Below are positions 1 to 9,088 of a stretch of 62,858 nt of DNA, piece by piece (position 1 is the stretch's first letter; the number at the start of each line of letters is the position of its first letter). Made by a program: the position numbers and the translations under genes. This stretch comes from Christensenella sp. UBA4263 (lineage in GTDB: Bacteria; Bacillota; Clostridia; Christensenellales; Aristaeellaceae): NCBI GenBank assembly GCA_002395225.1, contig DGWH01000134.1, positions 34,973-97,830 of the forward strand. Reading direction: 5' to 3'. Below the pieces are notes generated by a model. It was not told where the DNA came from, ran no database searches, and saw nothing but the letters and a program-made list of their open reading frames with translations.

Positions 1-32
1 GATCAACAGTGAGGCCTGCAAAGGAGTAACGG

Positions 33-1070
33 ATGCCGATTTTTCAGTTTTCGCAGGATGTGGCCATTGATATGGGAACGTGCAATACCCGTATTTATGT
101 AAAGAATAAGGGGATTGTGATCAATGAAGCGTCCATGCTGGTTTTGAGAGTGAGCGGACGTCATTCGCCGGTGGTTGCCATTGGCGACAGCTGCGAAGAA
201 TTTGTGGGACGGTCCAACTCGGAATACAAAGTTGTCCGGCCGATTCGTTCCGGGATCATTGTGGATTATGAGAATGCGCAGATTATGCTGCATTATCTCC
301 TGACGAAAGCGATTGGCAGCCGTTTTACGTTTAAACCGCGTGCCATTGTCACCATCCCGGGACTGGCCAATGCGGTTCAGCGGCAGTCCCTGATCAACGT
401 GCTGGGGAAGAGCGGTGTCCGGCAGATTCATGTGGTGGAGCAGTCCTATGCGGCGGCCATTGCGGAAAACAATGCAGGGAAAAATGAAAAGGCGACGTTT
501 GTGGTGGACATTGGTGCCGGAACAACCGAGGCAGCGCTGATTTCCCTGGATGGAACGGTCGCCTCCCGGTCTGCCCAGATGGGCGGGGATCTGATCGATG
601 AGACGATCCGGGAACATCTGGACAGACGGTATGGCATTGAGATCACGGAACGGATTGCCGAACAGATCAAGTATGATCTGACGGATGTCCGGGAAGAGGA
701 AAACCAGGACAGAATTGCGGTGGTCCGGGGACGCGATAAGGCGACCGGAATGCCCTTTACGCAGGATGTGAAGACCTCCGAGATCTGCAGGGCGATTCAT
801 CCGGTGCTGATGAATATCATCGGGGAGATTCGCCAGGTACTGGAAATGACCCCGCCGGAGCTGTGCGAGGATATTATGCGGGGCGGCATTATTCTGACGG
901 GCGGAAGTGCACAGCTTCCCGGACTGGATGCGCTGATTGTCGATGAACTTGGAATACCGGTTTCGGTCGGCCGTGTGGCTGAGGAATCGACCATTCTGGG
1001 GGCAGGTGCCATGGCGGATCATTTTGAGGAGATCGTCGGGCAGAATCAGACAGGAAAACCGAACGGGTAA
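33..1070 (+). CDS. mreB: Rod-shape determining actin homologue MreB/Mbl
   Basis: Bacterial actin that forms membrane-bound filaments and guides side-wall peptidoglycan synthesis. The 345-residue length fits the family. The N-terminal phosphate-binding loop reads IDMGTCNTRIYVK (MreB normally has DLGTANT), and the second loop VDIGAGTTEAALI is near residue 158. The start is ATG 33, with AAGGAG six bases upstream. It is followed by mreC, mreD, pbp2 and rodA on the same strand, which fixes its role in elongation. Whether it is MreB or the paralogue Mbl cannot be decided here. The sequence upstream is cut by the window edge. Confidence 0.95.
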   Translation: MPIFQFSQDVAIDMGTCNTRIYVKNKGIVINEASMLVLRVSGRHSPVVAIGDSCEEFVGRSNSEYKVVRPIRSGIIVDYENAQIMLHYLLTKAIGSRFTFKPRAIVTIPGLANAVQRQSLINVLGKSGVRQIHVVEQSYAAAIAENNAGKNEKATFVVDIGAGTTEAALISLDGTVASRSAQMGGDLIDETIREHLDRRYGIEITERIAEQIKYDLTDVREEENQDRIAVVRGRDKATGMPFTQDVKTSEICRAIHPVLMNIIGEIRQVLEMTPPELCEDIMRGGIILTGGSAQLPGLDALIVDELGIPVSVGRVAEESTILGAGAMADHFEEIVGQNQTGKPNG

Positions 1071-1140
1071 TGGTCAGGGTTTCAACGATGGAAGATCGGA
1101 TGAAATCTAAGGACGGATCATCAGGAATGGAGAGAAATCA

Positions 1141-2334
1141 GTGAAGAAAAAACATCCTGTTCTGTATGCTTACCTAAAACGGATTGTGATTGTTCTTCTG
1201 GTTTTAATCATGGGGTTTACGATTTTCCAGCAGGTGACAGGAAGAACCAGAACGTTTGAGATGGGGCTCTCCTTTATCATCACCCCGGTTCAGAATCTGG
1301 TTTCAACGGTCATGCATGAGTTTTCAGCGTATCTGTACAGACTGAAACTGAGAGGAAACATCGAATATGAGTATAATCAGCTCAAGGCACAGAATGATGA
1401 GCTGATCCTGCGTACGATTCTGTATGAAGAACTGGAAGAGGAAAATAACCAGCTTCGGGCGCTTCTCGGGGAGTATGAGACACGTGCCACGATGAACCCC
1501 ATTCTGGCCAGGGTGATCGCCAGTGAAACAGGAAACTATTTTTCAACCTTCACCATTAATAAAGGGTCCATCGACGGCGTGGATTCCCAGATGGCGGTCA
1601 TCACCTCCGAGGGCCTGATCGGCTATGTGTACGAGGTTTATCCGACGACCTCAAAGGTCATTACGATTATTGATGATCAGGCGAGTCTGGCTGCGCTGAT
1701 CGAAAGCAGCCGTGACCAGGGAGCCATCAAGGGAACACTGGGCAGCACGGGGGAACCGCTGTGCCGGATGTACTACCTGTCCGCAGACAGTGTGCCGCGG
1801 CCCGGCGACCGGGTGATTACATCGGGTGTCGGCGTCTCCTTCCCGAAAGGCCTTCTGATCGGCTATGTGCGCGAGAGCACGAGAGCCATTGAGGACAACA
1901 AGCATTATATTGTTGTGGAGCCGGCGGCGGACTTTGAGCATGTGGAAAATGTCCTTGTTCTCCGGTATTACGCGGAGATTGAGGAAATGCCGGATAATTA
2001 CAACAATACGGAAGTGATCCTGGCACCGGTCGCGACAGCACGTCCGCAGGCCGTCATTGAAGAGGAACGGCTCAATGCCTCAACGCCGGTTCCGCTTCCG
2101 GATGCACCCGGAGCACCTACCGCCTCGCCTGAACTGGAGGTTCTCGATGTCATGATTGACGAGGAAGCGATGGGAGATTCCGCGGTCAGGTATGCCACAC
2201 CGACGCCTGAACGCACGGAGGAGCCGATGGAAACGCCGACACCGACGCCCCCGTCGGATCTTCCGTCGGAATCGGAAGATCCGGACCTCTATCTTGAGGA
2301 GGATGAACCGGCAGAATTCCCTGAGGATTTTTAA
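1141..2334 (+). CDS. mreC: Rod shape-determining protein MreC with long acidic/proline-rich tail
   Basis: Bitopic scaffold linking MreB to PBP2 and RodA. It starts at GTG 1141 behind GGAGAG. A short basic N-terminus leads to a transmembrane helix (about residues 12-30), then a coiled coil (about 62-108, rich in E, L and Q), then the paired beta-barrel MreC domain (to about residue 285). Beyond that lies about 110 residues of low-complexity tail rich in Pro, Thr, Glu and Asp, with blocks such as PTPERTEEP and PTPTPP. This makes the protein longer (397 aa) than typical MreC (about 280-300). The tail is extracytoplasmic by the expected topology. Confidence 0.93.
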   Translation: MKKKHPVLYAYLKRIVIVLLVLIMGFTIFQQVTGRTRTFEMGLSFIITPVQNLVSTVMHEFSAYLYRLKLRGNIEYEYNQLKAQNDELILRTILYEELEEENNQLRALLGEYETRATMNPILARVIASETGNYFSTFTINKGSIDGVDSQMAVITSEGLIGYVYEVYPTTSKVITIIDDQASLAALIESSRDQGAIKGTLGSTGEPLCRMYYLSADSVPRPGDRVITSGVGVSFPKGLLIGYVRESTRAIEDNKHYIVVEPAADFEHVENVLVLRYYAEIEEMPDNYNNTEVILAPVATARPQAVIEEERLNASTPVPLPDAPGAPTASPELEVLDVMIDEEAMGDSAVRYATPTPERTEEPMETPTPTPPSDLPSESEDPDLYLEEDEPAEFPEDF

Positions 2335-2417
2335 CCGTCAGGGGAACTCTGCCGGAAACGGACAAACTGTAAACTGATCATCAGACAAACAACAGGGAAG
2401 AGAGAGGAGGAACAAGG

Positions 2418-2972
2418 ATGACGCGCTTTCTGAAACTGTTCTTTTTCTCTCTTCTGGTCTGTGTCCTTCAGACAGAGGTCGCCAGGTATTTCCGGGTTTT
2501 TACGGTTGCACCGGATTTTATGATCATTTTTCTGGTGCTTCTGACCGATGAGTATGGACTGTTCGGCGGATTTGTGGCGGGCGCGCTGGTGGGACTGTTC
2601 TACGATACGACGACCGGGTATGCACCGGCCATCAATCTGGTTGTCTATACGTTCATTGGCTATATTTCGGCCCTGATTCGCGGAGGACTGAATAATGCAT
2701 TCAGAAAGATGAAGCACAAGCGTTTTCTGGAATATGCGATTATTACGTTCTCCATGACCATGGTCCGGGAAATCATTTATATCGGGTATCTCTTTCTGGT
2801 TGGCGCGGAACAGGGGTATGTCACCTTTTTCCGCATGTTTGTCTGTGTCATTTTAACAACGGTTCTGGTCATTCCGGCAGCGGCGGCCATTGATCTTATC
2901 AGAAGAAACAGACAGCACCGAAAAGAAATGCGGGAAAAGGATGCCGAATTAAGGAGGATTAACATCAAGTGA
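2418..2972 (+). CDS. mreD: Rod shape-determining membrane protein MreD
   Basis: Small polytopic membrane protein of the elongasome. Its 184 residues hold about five hydrophobic segments and end in a basic, cytoplasmic-looking tail (RRNRQHRKEMREKD). The start is ATG 2418 after GAGAGGAGG. The stop codon overlaps the GTG start of the next gene (GTGA), which indicates translational coupling to PBP2. Identification rests on size, hydrophobic pattern and its place after mreC. Confidence 0.88.
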   Translation: MTRFLKLFFFSLLVCVLQTEVARYFRVFTVAPDFMIIFLVLLTDEYGLFGGFVAGALVGLFYDTTTGYAPAINLVVYTFIGYISALIRGGLNNAFRKMKHKRFLEYAIITFSMTMVREIIYIGYLFLVGAEQGYVTFFRMFVCVILTTVLVIPAAAAIDLIRRNRQHRKEMREKDAELRRINIK

Positions 2973-5494
2973 AAGAACAGTATACAGGTCGTTTTATCAC
3001 AGTGATGGTGATTATCCTGTTGATGTTTGCCGTTCTGGTTGTGCGTCTTTTTAATCTTCAGGTGATCTCCTATGAGGACAATCTGGCCAGCGCCGAGAGA
3101 AAAAAGACCAAGACGATCAACAGTCAGGGCAACCGCGGTTCAATCATGGATTCGAATTCGCTGACCCTTGCCTATGACAAGCAAATTTACAATGTGAAAT
3201 TTTATCGGGACCCCAATTTTGTTCCGAGTGAGACTGACGCGGAGGGGAGAACGCTCTCGCAGTATCAGGTTTATACCAGCGCGATTATTGATGTCATCGA
3301 TATTGTCGAGAAAAACGGCGGGAAAATGGACACGGCCTTTTCAATGGTTCGTGACCCCATGACCGGCCTCTGGGTATTTACATGGAACAATAATGATTAT
3401 ACGCTTTCACAGCAAAACGCACGTGAGGAGATGTGGCGCAGCAACTTCTATGTGCAGAGCGTGACGAGATTTCCGCAGCAGGAACTCTTTGATACGTTAT
3501 GCCGGCGTTATCGGATTCCGGATGATATGAGTGAGGAGAAGAAGATCAAGATCCTCGCTGTCTGGGAAACCATGCAGAATAACGCCTTTCTTTCGCAGCC
3601 GATTACCATCGCCTCCAATGTCAGTTGGGAGACGGTCATTGAGATTGAGGCAAAAGCGCTGAAGCTTACCGGAATCAGCGTTTCGGTCAGCACCCAGCGG
3701 GTTTATCCGAACGGAACCATGGCCTGTCATGTCATCGGCTATATCGGAAAAATCCAGAATTACGATACCTATTATGCGCAGTACCGGGATAAGGGATACG
3801 CACTGTCTGACCTGATCGGGCTGGATGGCGTGGAAAAATCTATGGAGGACTGGCTGACGCCGTGTACCTCTCAGCGGGTCGGAAAACGTGTGGTGGAAAT
3901 TGACCGTTACGGAGCGGTCAGCCGGACGCTTTCGACGACGGAGGCCACGGATGGAAACAATATCAAACTGACCATTGATTCCAATCTGCAGCGGGTTGCC
4001 GAATCGGCTCTGGAGGAGAATATCAACTACATCCGCGATGAGCAGGAGCGGCTTCTGAACAGTGATACATGGCTGGATACGAACAAAACGGTTCTTCAGG
4101 GAACCACACGTGATTTTGACTCGAACCCGATTGAACTGGCTGAAAAAGGCGCGGTGGTCATCATTGACATGCAGGGGAAAGTGCTCTCTCTGGCCAGCTA
4201 TCCGCCTTTTGATCCCAACGCGTTCATTAAAGGCGGCGAAGCCGCTGCATCCATTCTTCTGGATTCAAGAAATCCGCTGGTCAATTATGCCATTGGTTCC
4301 CGTGATACGCCGGGCTCCATCTTCAAACTGGTGACGGCCACGGCGGGACTGACCTCCGGTGTCCTGACGATGGATGAAACCATTGATGACAAGGGCTACT
4401 TCGATGTCTATGACAAGAGCAATCCGCCGAGGTGCTGGATCAATCAGAAACAGCTGCAAAGACATGCCAACCAGACGGTGTCAGAGGGACTGACCCATTC
4501 CTGCAACTATTTCTTTTATACCGTCGGCTCAAGGCTGTATGAGAACACGGATGACCAGCTGTATAAAACAGCGGCTCTGTATGGCCTTACCACCCGGACC
4601 GGCATTGACCTTCCGGGTGAACTGCAGGGATATGTGGGTTCACAGACCTCCCTGTATGACAAAAACAAGGCCATCTCGGCAGCCGAGCAGTGCACCTGGC
4701 GTCCCTCCATCGTGTTTAACAACATCAAAAAACATCTGATCAGCGTCGGCGATGATTACGGCATGATTTTTGATGAGGGAAAACTGAATAAATGCGTGAA
4801 GCGGCTGATGGACATGGCCGTAGATTCCAACCAGTCAGAGTGGCTGCCGCAGATACGTACCATTCTGATGGAAGAACTGGATATGCCGCGTGAGCTGGTC
4901 TATCTGCAGATTGTCGCCGGTGATACCTATATCATGCTGAACGAAATTAAATGGGGTGGTTCCGAGGCCATCATGTGCGCCGTCGGTCAGTCCATTACCA
5001 CCATTACGCCGGTTGCCGTTGCGCGGTATATTGCCGCGGTGGCAAACGGAGGATATGTGTATGACCTTCGGCTGGTTGATTCGATCATCTCGCCGGAGGG
5101 AGAGGTGATCAGCCAGAGCTCGCCGATTCTTGCCTCACAGATCGAACATCCTGAAATTGACGCCTATTATGCCAAGATACGCCAGGGGATGTACGGCGTT
5201 ACGGAGGCAGAAGGTACGGCAACCCGGTTCTTCAGCGGAACGGATCTGGGCAAACAGATCGGCGCTAAAACGGGAACAGCAGAAAAGACGAAAGTCGACC
5301 TTGAGAATAACGCGTGGATGGTCGCCTTTGCGCCTTTTGAAAATCCGGAAATTGCCATCGCGGTGTATATTCCGCACGGTTACAGCGGATCCTATTGTTC
5401 CATTACGATTCGTGAAATTGTTGAGTACTATCTGGATCATCGCAGTCTGGGCGGGGATGATCTGATTGCGCCGTCGAATGCGCTGGCGTATTAA
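2969..5494 (+). CDS. mrdA: Penicillin-binding protein 2 (class B transpeptidase)
   Basis: Peptidoglycan DD-transpeptidase of the elongation machinery. One N-terminal membrane anchor (about residues 8-25) is followed by the dimerisation/pedestal region and the transpeptidase domain. All three catalytic motifs are visible: SIFK with nucleophile S450, SCN at 511-513 and KTG at 767-769. At 841 residues it is longer than most PBP2 proteins; much of the surplus seems to lie between the SCN and KTG motifs and in the N-terminal region (residues about 75-220). It starts at GTG 2969, overlapping the mreD stop. Confidence 0.94.
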   Translation: MKEQYTGRFITVMVIILLMFAVLVVRLFNLQVISYEDNLASAERKKTKTINSQGNRGSIMDSNSLTLAYDKQIYNVKFYRDPNFVPSETDAEGRTLSQYQVYTSAIIDVIDIVEKNGGKMDTAFSMVRDPMTGLWVFTWNNNDYTLSQQNAREEMWRSNFYVQSVTRFPQQELFDTLCRRYRIPDDMSEEKKIKILAVWETMQNNAFLSQPITIASNVSWETVIEIEAKALKLTGISVSVSTQRVYPNGTMACHVIGYIGKIQNYDTYYAQYRDKGYALSDLIGLDGVEKSMEDWLTPCTSQRVGKRVVEIDRYGAVSRTLSTTEATDGNNIKLTIDSNLQRVAESALEENINYIRDEQERLLNSDTWLDTNKTVLQGTTRDFDSNPIELAEKGAVVIIDMQGKVLSLASYPPFDPNAFIKGGEAAASILLDSRNPLVNYAIGSRDTPGSIFKLVTATAGLTSGVLTMDETIDDKGYFDVYDKSNPPRCWINQKQLQRHANQTVSEGLTHSCNYFFYTVGSRLYENTDDQLYKTAALYGLTTRTGIDLPGELQGYVGSQTSLYDKNKAISAAEQCTWRPSIVFNNIKKHLISVGDDYGMIFDEGKLNKCVKRLMDMAVDSNQSEWLPQIRTILMEELDMPRELVYLQIVAGDTYIMLNEIKWGGSEAIMCAVGQSITTITPVAVARYIAAVANGGYVYDLRLVDSIISPEGEVISQSSPILASQIEHPEIDAYYAKIRQGMYGVTEAEGTATRFFSGTDLGKQIGAKTGTAEKTKVDLENNAWMVAFAPFENPEIAIAVYIPHGYSGSYCSITIREIVEYYLDHRSLGGDDLIAPSNALAY

Positions 5495-5538
5495 TTGACG
5501 GACCTGCACAGGCAGACGATGAGCGGACAGGAGAGGTT

Positions 5539-6240
5539 ATGGGAAAGATTTGGATGATCGCCTCCGGCAGCGGAGGTTCAGGGAAATCCAGCATTGCGGT
5601 GGGGCTGGCGCAGACAGCCGCCGGAAGCGGGCGGAAAACACTGCTCCTTGATACAGCCGGACCGTTCCGGACCTGTGATCTGTTTCTCGGAATCCAGAGC
5701 GTTGTGACGGTGGATCTGACCGATGTTCTGGTGGACCATGTACAGATCAATGCAGCGCTTTATCCGGTGCCCGGCTTTCCCGGCCTCGATTATGCCTGCA
5801 CCTCCCTGATGTCCTGTGTTCCTCTGGATGATCTGTCGAGCCTGATTCTGGCGCTGCAGGGAAAGTATGATCTGATCCTTCTGGATCTTCCAACCGGTTC
5901 AAACCCGTTCAGTGTTTCGCTCATGCAGCGGGAGGATCGGATTATCCTGGTCACACGGCCGGATCCCTTTTCCCTCAGGCCGTGTGAATCCCTTTTTCAG
6001 CAGTACCGGGCTTTGCCTGCGGAAGTCTTTCCGGTCGTCAATTTTGAGGACCATGCGCTGATACGCAAAAAAGTGCAGTATGATGCAAATACAATGAGTC
6101 TTCTCCTGGATTGCCCGGTCCTGGGACCCATTCCGCGAACATCGGATTTCTTTACCCTGAAAGCCAACGGGGAAGGCGCTGCATCCCTGTCCTGGAAAGA
6201 GCAGCGGATTTTCAGGCGGATTTACGGTGAACTTGCCTGA
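5539..6240 (+). CDS. MinD/ParA-like ATPase lacking the signature lysine
   Basis: A 233-residue P-loop ATPase of the MinD/ParA (deviant Walker A) group. The loop reads SGSGGSGKSS (residues 9-18), whereas MinD has SGKGGVGKT: the position of the signature lysine that reaches across the dimer is Ser11. The switch region LLLDTAGPFRTCD and the Walker B-like strand DLILLDLPTG fit the MinD pattern. The C-terminus (WKEQRIFRRIYGELA) could form a short amphipathic helix like the MinD membrane-targeting sequence. It sits between pbp2 and rodA, where many Clostridia carry minCDE, but no minC or minE is seen. It may be a divergent MinD or a repurposed relative. Confidence 0.75.
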   Translation: MGKIWMIASGSGGSGKSSIAVGLAQTAAGSGRKTLLLDTAGPFRTCDLFLGIQSVVTVDLTDVLVDHVQINAALYPVPGFPGLDYACTSLMSCVPLDDLSSLILALQGKYDLILLDLPTGSNPFSVSLMQREDRIILVTRPDPFSLRPCESLFQQYRALPAEVFPVVNFEDHALIRKKVQYDANTMSLLLDCPVLGPIPRTSDFFTLKANGEGAASLSWKEQRIFRRIYGELA

Positions 6241-6261
6241 TTTTCAAAAAAGGATGATTGT

Positions 6262-7437
6262 ATGTTTAAACTGAAAAGAGAACATCTGGCCAGGGCACAT
6301 TTTGACTGGATTCTTCTTATTTCGTCCTATGCACTGGCTTTTTATGGGGTACTGGCCATTACGATCGCCAACTATAACCCGTCGCTGGGTGCAGAGCGGT
6401 CCATGCAGGAACTGGTCATGGCGGCCAATAACGGACGTCTGCAGCTTCTCTGGGTGGTGGTGTCGATGGTCGTCGTCGCCCTGATTCAGACGGTCAGCTA
6501 TGAGTTTATCGGGCGAATGTGGCCGGTCATCTATATCGTTGATATTCTTTTACTGGGTCTGGTCCTTGGAACAAGCAAGATCAACGGCGTCAGCGGCTGG
6601 TTCCGCTTCCTGGACCGAACGTTTCAGCCCTCCGAGCTGGCCAAAATTGCGCTGATTATCACCCTGTCCAAACGTCTGACAAAGTATCCGGATCAGCCGT
6701 TTCCAAATATACGGCATTATATTCACGTGATTGTTCATTTTGCCATTCCGGCGGTGCTGATTATTGCACAGCCTGACGTGGGAACCTTCATGGTCTTCGT
6801 GGTTATTTTCGTCGTATTGATTTTCATGTGCGGGACAAAGCTGAAAGTCATTTTTGCCTGGGGCTCGCTGGCCATCGGCCTGATGATTCCGCTTGTTTTC
6901 TATCTGGCCTCAACCAACAACTTCAGATGGCTTCGCCTCGTCGCCTTCATCAATCCGGAGTCAGATCCCACCGGCAGCTCATATCAGATCGTCAATTCCA
7001 AGGTGACGATTGGTTCGGGAGGGTTTTACGGGAAAGGGGCATGGGCCGAGGGAACACTGACCCACCTGAATTACGTTCCGGAAAATCATACCGATTTTAT
7101 TTTTACGGTCGTTGGGGAAACACTGGGGTTTGTCGGATCGGTGGTTTTGCTGCTTCTGTATCTGATCGTGATTATTCGAATGCTTCTGCTTGCCTATAAC
7201 ACGGATGACCGTTATGGACGGCTGATAATTCTGGGCGTTATGGCAATGCTTCTGTTCCACGTATATGAAAACGTGGGAATGTGCATCGGCGTTATGCCCA
7301 TTACCGGAATCCCGCTGCCGTTTATCAGTTATGGCGGAACGAATCTGGTCGTGAATATGGCCGGCATTGCGCTGGTGTTAAATGTCACCAGTCATAAAAA
7401 GACACTTGATCTGCGAAGTTCCCGGAACATTGAGTAG
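6262..7437 (+). CDS. rodA: SEDS peptidoglycan glycosyltransferase RodA
   Basis: Polytopic SEDS-family polymerase that makes glycan strands for side-wall growth with PBP2. It has 391 residues with about ten hydrophobic segments. Signature stretches are FQPSELAKIALI, ENHTDFIFTVVGE (containing the catalytic aspartate region) and GIPLPFISYGG. The ATG start lies 21 bases after the MinD-like gene, so it is probably the last gene of the mre cluster. The neighbourhood argues for RodA rather than FtsW. Confidence 0.93.
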   Translation: MFKLKREHLARAHFDWILLISSYALAFYGVLAITIANYNPSLGAERSMQELVMAANNGRLQLLWVVVSMVVVALIQTVSYEFIGRMWPVIYIVDILLLGLVLGTSKINGVSGWFRFLDRTFQPSELAKIALIITLSKRLTKYPDQPFPNIRHYIHVIVHFAIPAVLIIAQPDVGTFMVFVVIFVVLIFMCGTKLKVIFAWGSLAIGLMIPLVFYLASTNNFRWLRLVAFINPESDPTGSSYQIVNSKVTIGSGGFYGKGAWAEGTLTHLNYVPENHTDFIFTVVGETLGFVGSVVLLLLYLIVIIRMLLLAYNTDDRYGRLIILGVMAMLLFHVYENVGMCIGVMPITGIPLPFISYGGTNLVVNMAGIALVLNVTSHKKTLDLRSSRNIE

Positions 7438-7477
7438 GGGAATCAACGCGCATTCTGCAGGGAAGGATTTATAGAGC

Positions 7478-8656
7478 ATGAACAGTGGTGCTGAGAAACT
7501 GAAACAGATGGATATCAGTCCTGAAGTGGTCGAAGCCTTTGAGTGGCTGAATTTCCACGAACTGACCTCCATTCAGGAAAAATGTATTCCGTATATGATG
7601 AAAGGGCATGATATTATTGCCATTGCACCGACGGGAACAGGGAAGACCCTCGGATTTGGCATTCCGATGCTTGAGTATATCAATGTGAACGACCCGAAGC
7701 CGCAGGAGCTGGTTCTGGCGCCTACCCGGGAACTGGCTCAGCAGATCGCAGATGATCTGACGGATCTGGCCCATTTTATCAAAGGCGTGCGGATCGCGGT
7801 GATCTATGGCGGACAGCCGTTCCGCAAACAGCTGGCGGTCCTTCAGAAGAAGCCGCAGATTATCGTGGCAACGCCCGGACGCCTCCTGGACCATATGAAG
7901 CGGCACAACATCAGCCTTCACGGGGTGCATACCGTGGTTCTCGATGAAGCGGATGAGATGCTGAAAATGGGCTTTGTGGAGGATGTGGAGAAGATCATCG
8001 GCTGTGTTTCCCCGGATCGTCAGCTGGTGATGTTCAGTGCGACAACGAATCAGGATGTCATGACCATTTCCTGGAAGTATCAGCATGAACCGGTTGAACT
8101 AGTGGTCAAGGCGCTTGAAGAGGACAAACCGAAGATTACGGAATACGTCATTGATACCGATCCGAAGGACAAGTATGATCATCTCCTGTACCTGCTGGAC
8201 ACGGGGAATTTCAAAAGGTGCATGATTTTCTGCAATACGAAAGACATGACGCAGCGCCTGACGGACCGGCTGAAAAAACTGGGATACAATGCGGAATGCC
8301 TGCATGGCGACGTGAAACAGTCCCAGCGGGATGCCGTCATGCGAGGGTTCCGTGCGGAGAAATTCGATCTGCTTGTGGCCACCGATATTGCGGCCCGCGG
8401 CATTGATGTGGATGATGTCGATGCGGTGATCAATTACGATCTGCCGGAGAAAAAAGAGTACTATGTGCACCGGATCGGCCGGACCGGCAGGGCAAAACGT
8501 ACCGGAGTCAGCTATACGTTCCTCAGTTTCCGGGAAAGTGTCCATATGGATGAAATTCTCAAATATACGGATTCGGAGCCGATCTATCTGGTCTTTGACG
8601 ACTTCGGACGCCTGTGCTATAAAGAGTCCATGAAACCTTATTTGGCCGATGCCTGA
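7478..8656 (+). CDS. DEAD-box ATP-dependent RNA helicase
   Basis: RNA-unwinding ATPase of superfamily 2. Motifs appear in order: APTGTGKT (Walker A, residues 50-57), PTRELAQQ, TPGR, DEAD (156-159), SAT, and HRIGRTGR in the second RecA-like domain. At 392 residues it is a minimal two-domain helicase, lacking the C-terminal RNA-binding extension of CshA or DbpA. The start is ATG 7478 after GGAAGG. It follows the elongation cluster by 40 bases on the same strand and may be read through from it. The specific RNA substrate cannot be inferred. Confidence 0.92.
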   Translation: MNSGAEKLKQMDISPEVVEAFEWLNFHELTSIQEKCIPYMMKGHDIIAIAPTGTGKTLGFGIPMLEYINVNDPKPQELVLAPTRELAQQIADDLTDLAHFIKGVRIAVIYGGQPFRKQLAVLQKKPQIIVATPGRLLDHMKRHNISLHGVHTVVLDEADEMLKMGFVEDVEKIIGCVSPDRQLVMFSATTNQDVMTISWKYQHEPVELVVKALEEDKPKITEYVIDTDPKDKYDHLLYLLDTGNFKRCMIFCNTKDMTQRLTDRLKKLGYNAECLHGDVKQSQRDAVMRGFRAEKFDLLVATDIAARGIDVDDVDAVINYDLPEKKEYYVHRIGRTGRAKRTGVSYTFLSFRESVHMDEILKYTDSEPIYLVFDDFGRLCYKESMKPYLADA

Positions 8657-8666
8657 GAATTTAGGA

Positions 8667-8695
8667 TTGTATTTCAGGATTGTTTATGGTATATT
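8667..8695 (+). promoter_or_regulatory. Sigma-A-type promoter for the DUF1292 gene
   Basis: TTGTAT (8667-8672), 17-base spacer, TATATT (8690-8695), preceded by TGG so that it also looks like an extended -10. It lies just after the helicase stop and about 50 bases before the next start. Confidence 0.6.
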
Positions 8696-8747
8696 ACATC
8701 TGGTTGTTTTTTAACCATGAAATGTGTGCTGATTGGGGGGACTTGAA

Positions 8748-9047
8748 ATGAATGAAGAATTTGAGCGTCCTTATGATGATGATGAGAAGGTTGTCCTGAC
8801 GGATGAAGACGGCAACGATGTAGAATTTGAATTCTGCGCGTCGATTGAGTATGAAGGAAAGGAATACGTCGTCCTTCTGCCGGATGATGAGGATGAGGTC
8901 GTTATTCTTCAGGTCGTAGAGCCGGAAGATGGGGACGATTCCGATGACGTCACATACGTGACCGTCGATGATGACAATGTCCTTGAGGCTGTTTTCGAGA
9001 TTTTCCGGGAACAGGCGAAGGATGAATATGATTTTGAGGATGACTGA
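8748..9047 (+). CDS. DUF1292 family protein
   Basis: Small, very acidic protein (99 residues) whose central strand-rich segment (VLTDEDGNDVEFEF, then KEYVVLLPDD and VVILQV) matches the DUF1292 family common in Clostridia. Its function is unknown. In other Bacillota it is often found near the Holliday-junction resolvase RuvX; that neighbour is absent here. The ATG at 8748 is chosen because GGGGGG at 8735-8740 is a suitable binding site; a TTG at 8733 lies upstream of it. It has its own promoter and is followed at once by a terminator. Confidence 0.85.
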   Translation: MNEEFERPYDDDEKVVLTDEDGNDVEFEFCASIEYEGKEYVVLLPDDEDEVVILQVVEPEDGDDSDDVTYVTVDDDNVLEAVFEIFREQAKDEYDFEDD

Positions 9048-9059
9048 GCAATAAAGTCA

Positions 9060-9088
9060 AAGGTCCGTACATGGTACGGACCTTTTTT
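9060..9088. terminator. Rho-independent terminator between convergent genes
   Basis: AGGTCCGTAC, loop ATG, GTACGGACCT, followed by a T run on the + strand. It ends the DUF1292 transcript and abuts the stop codon of the leftward recombinase gene. Confidence 0.85.
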
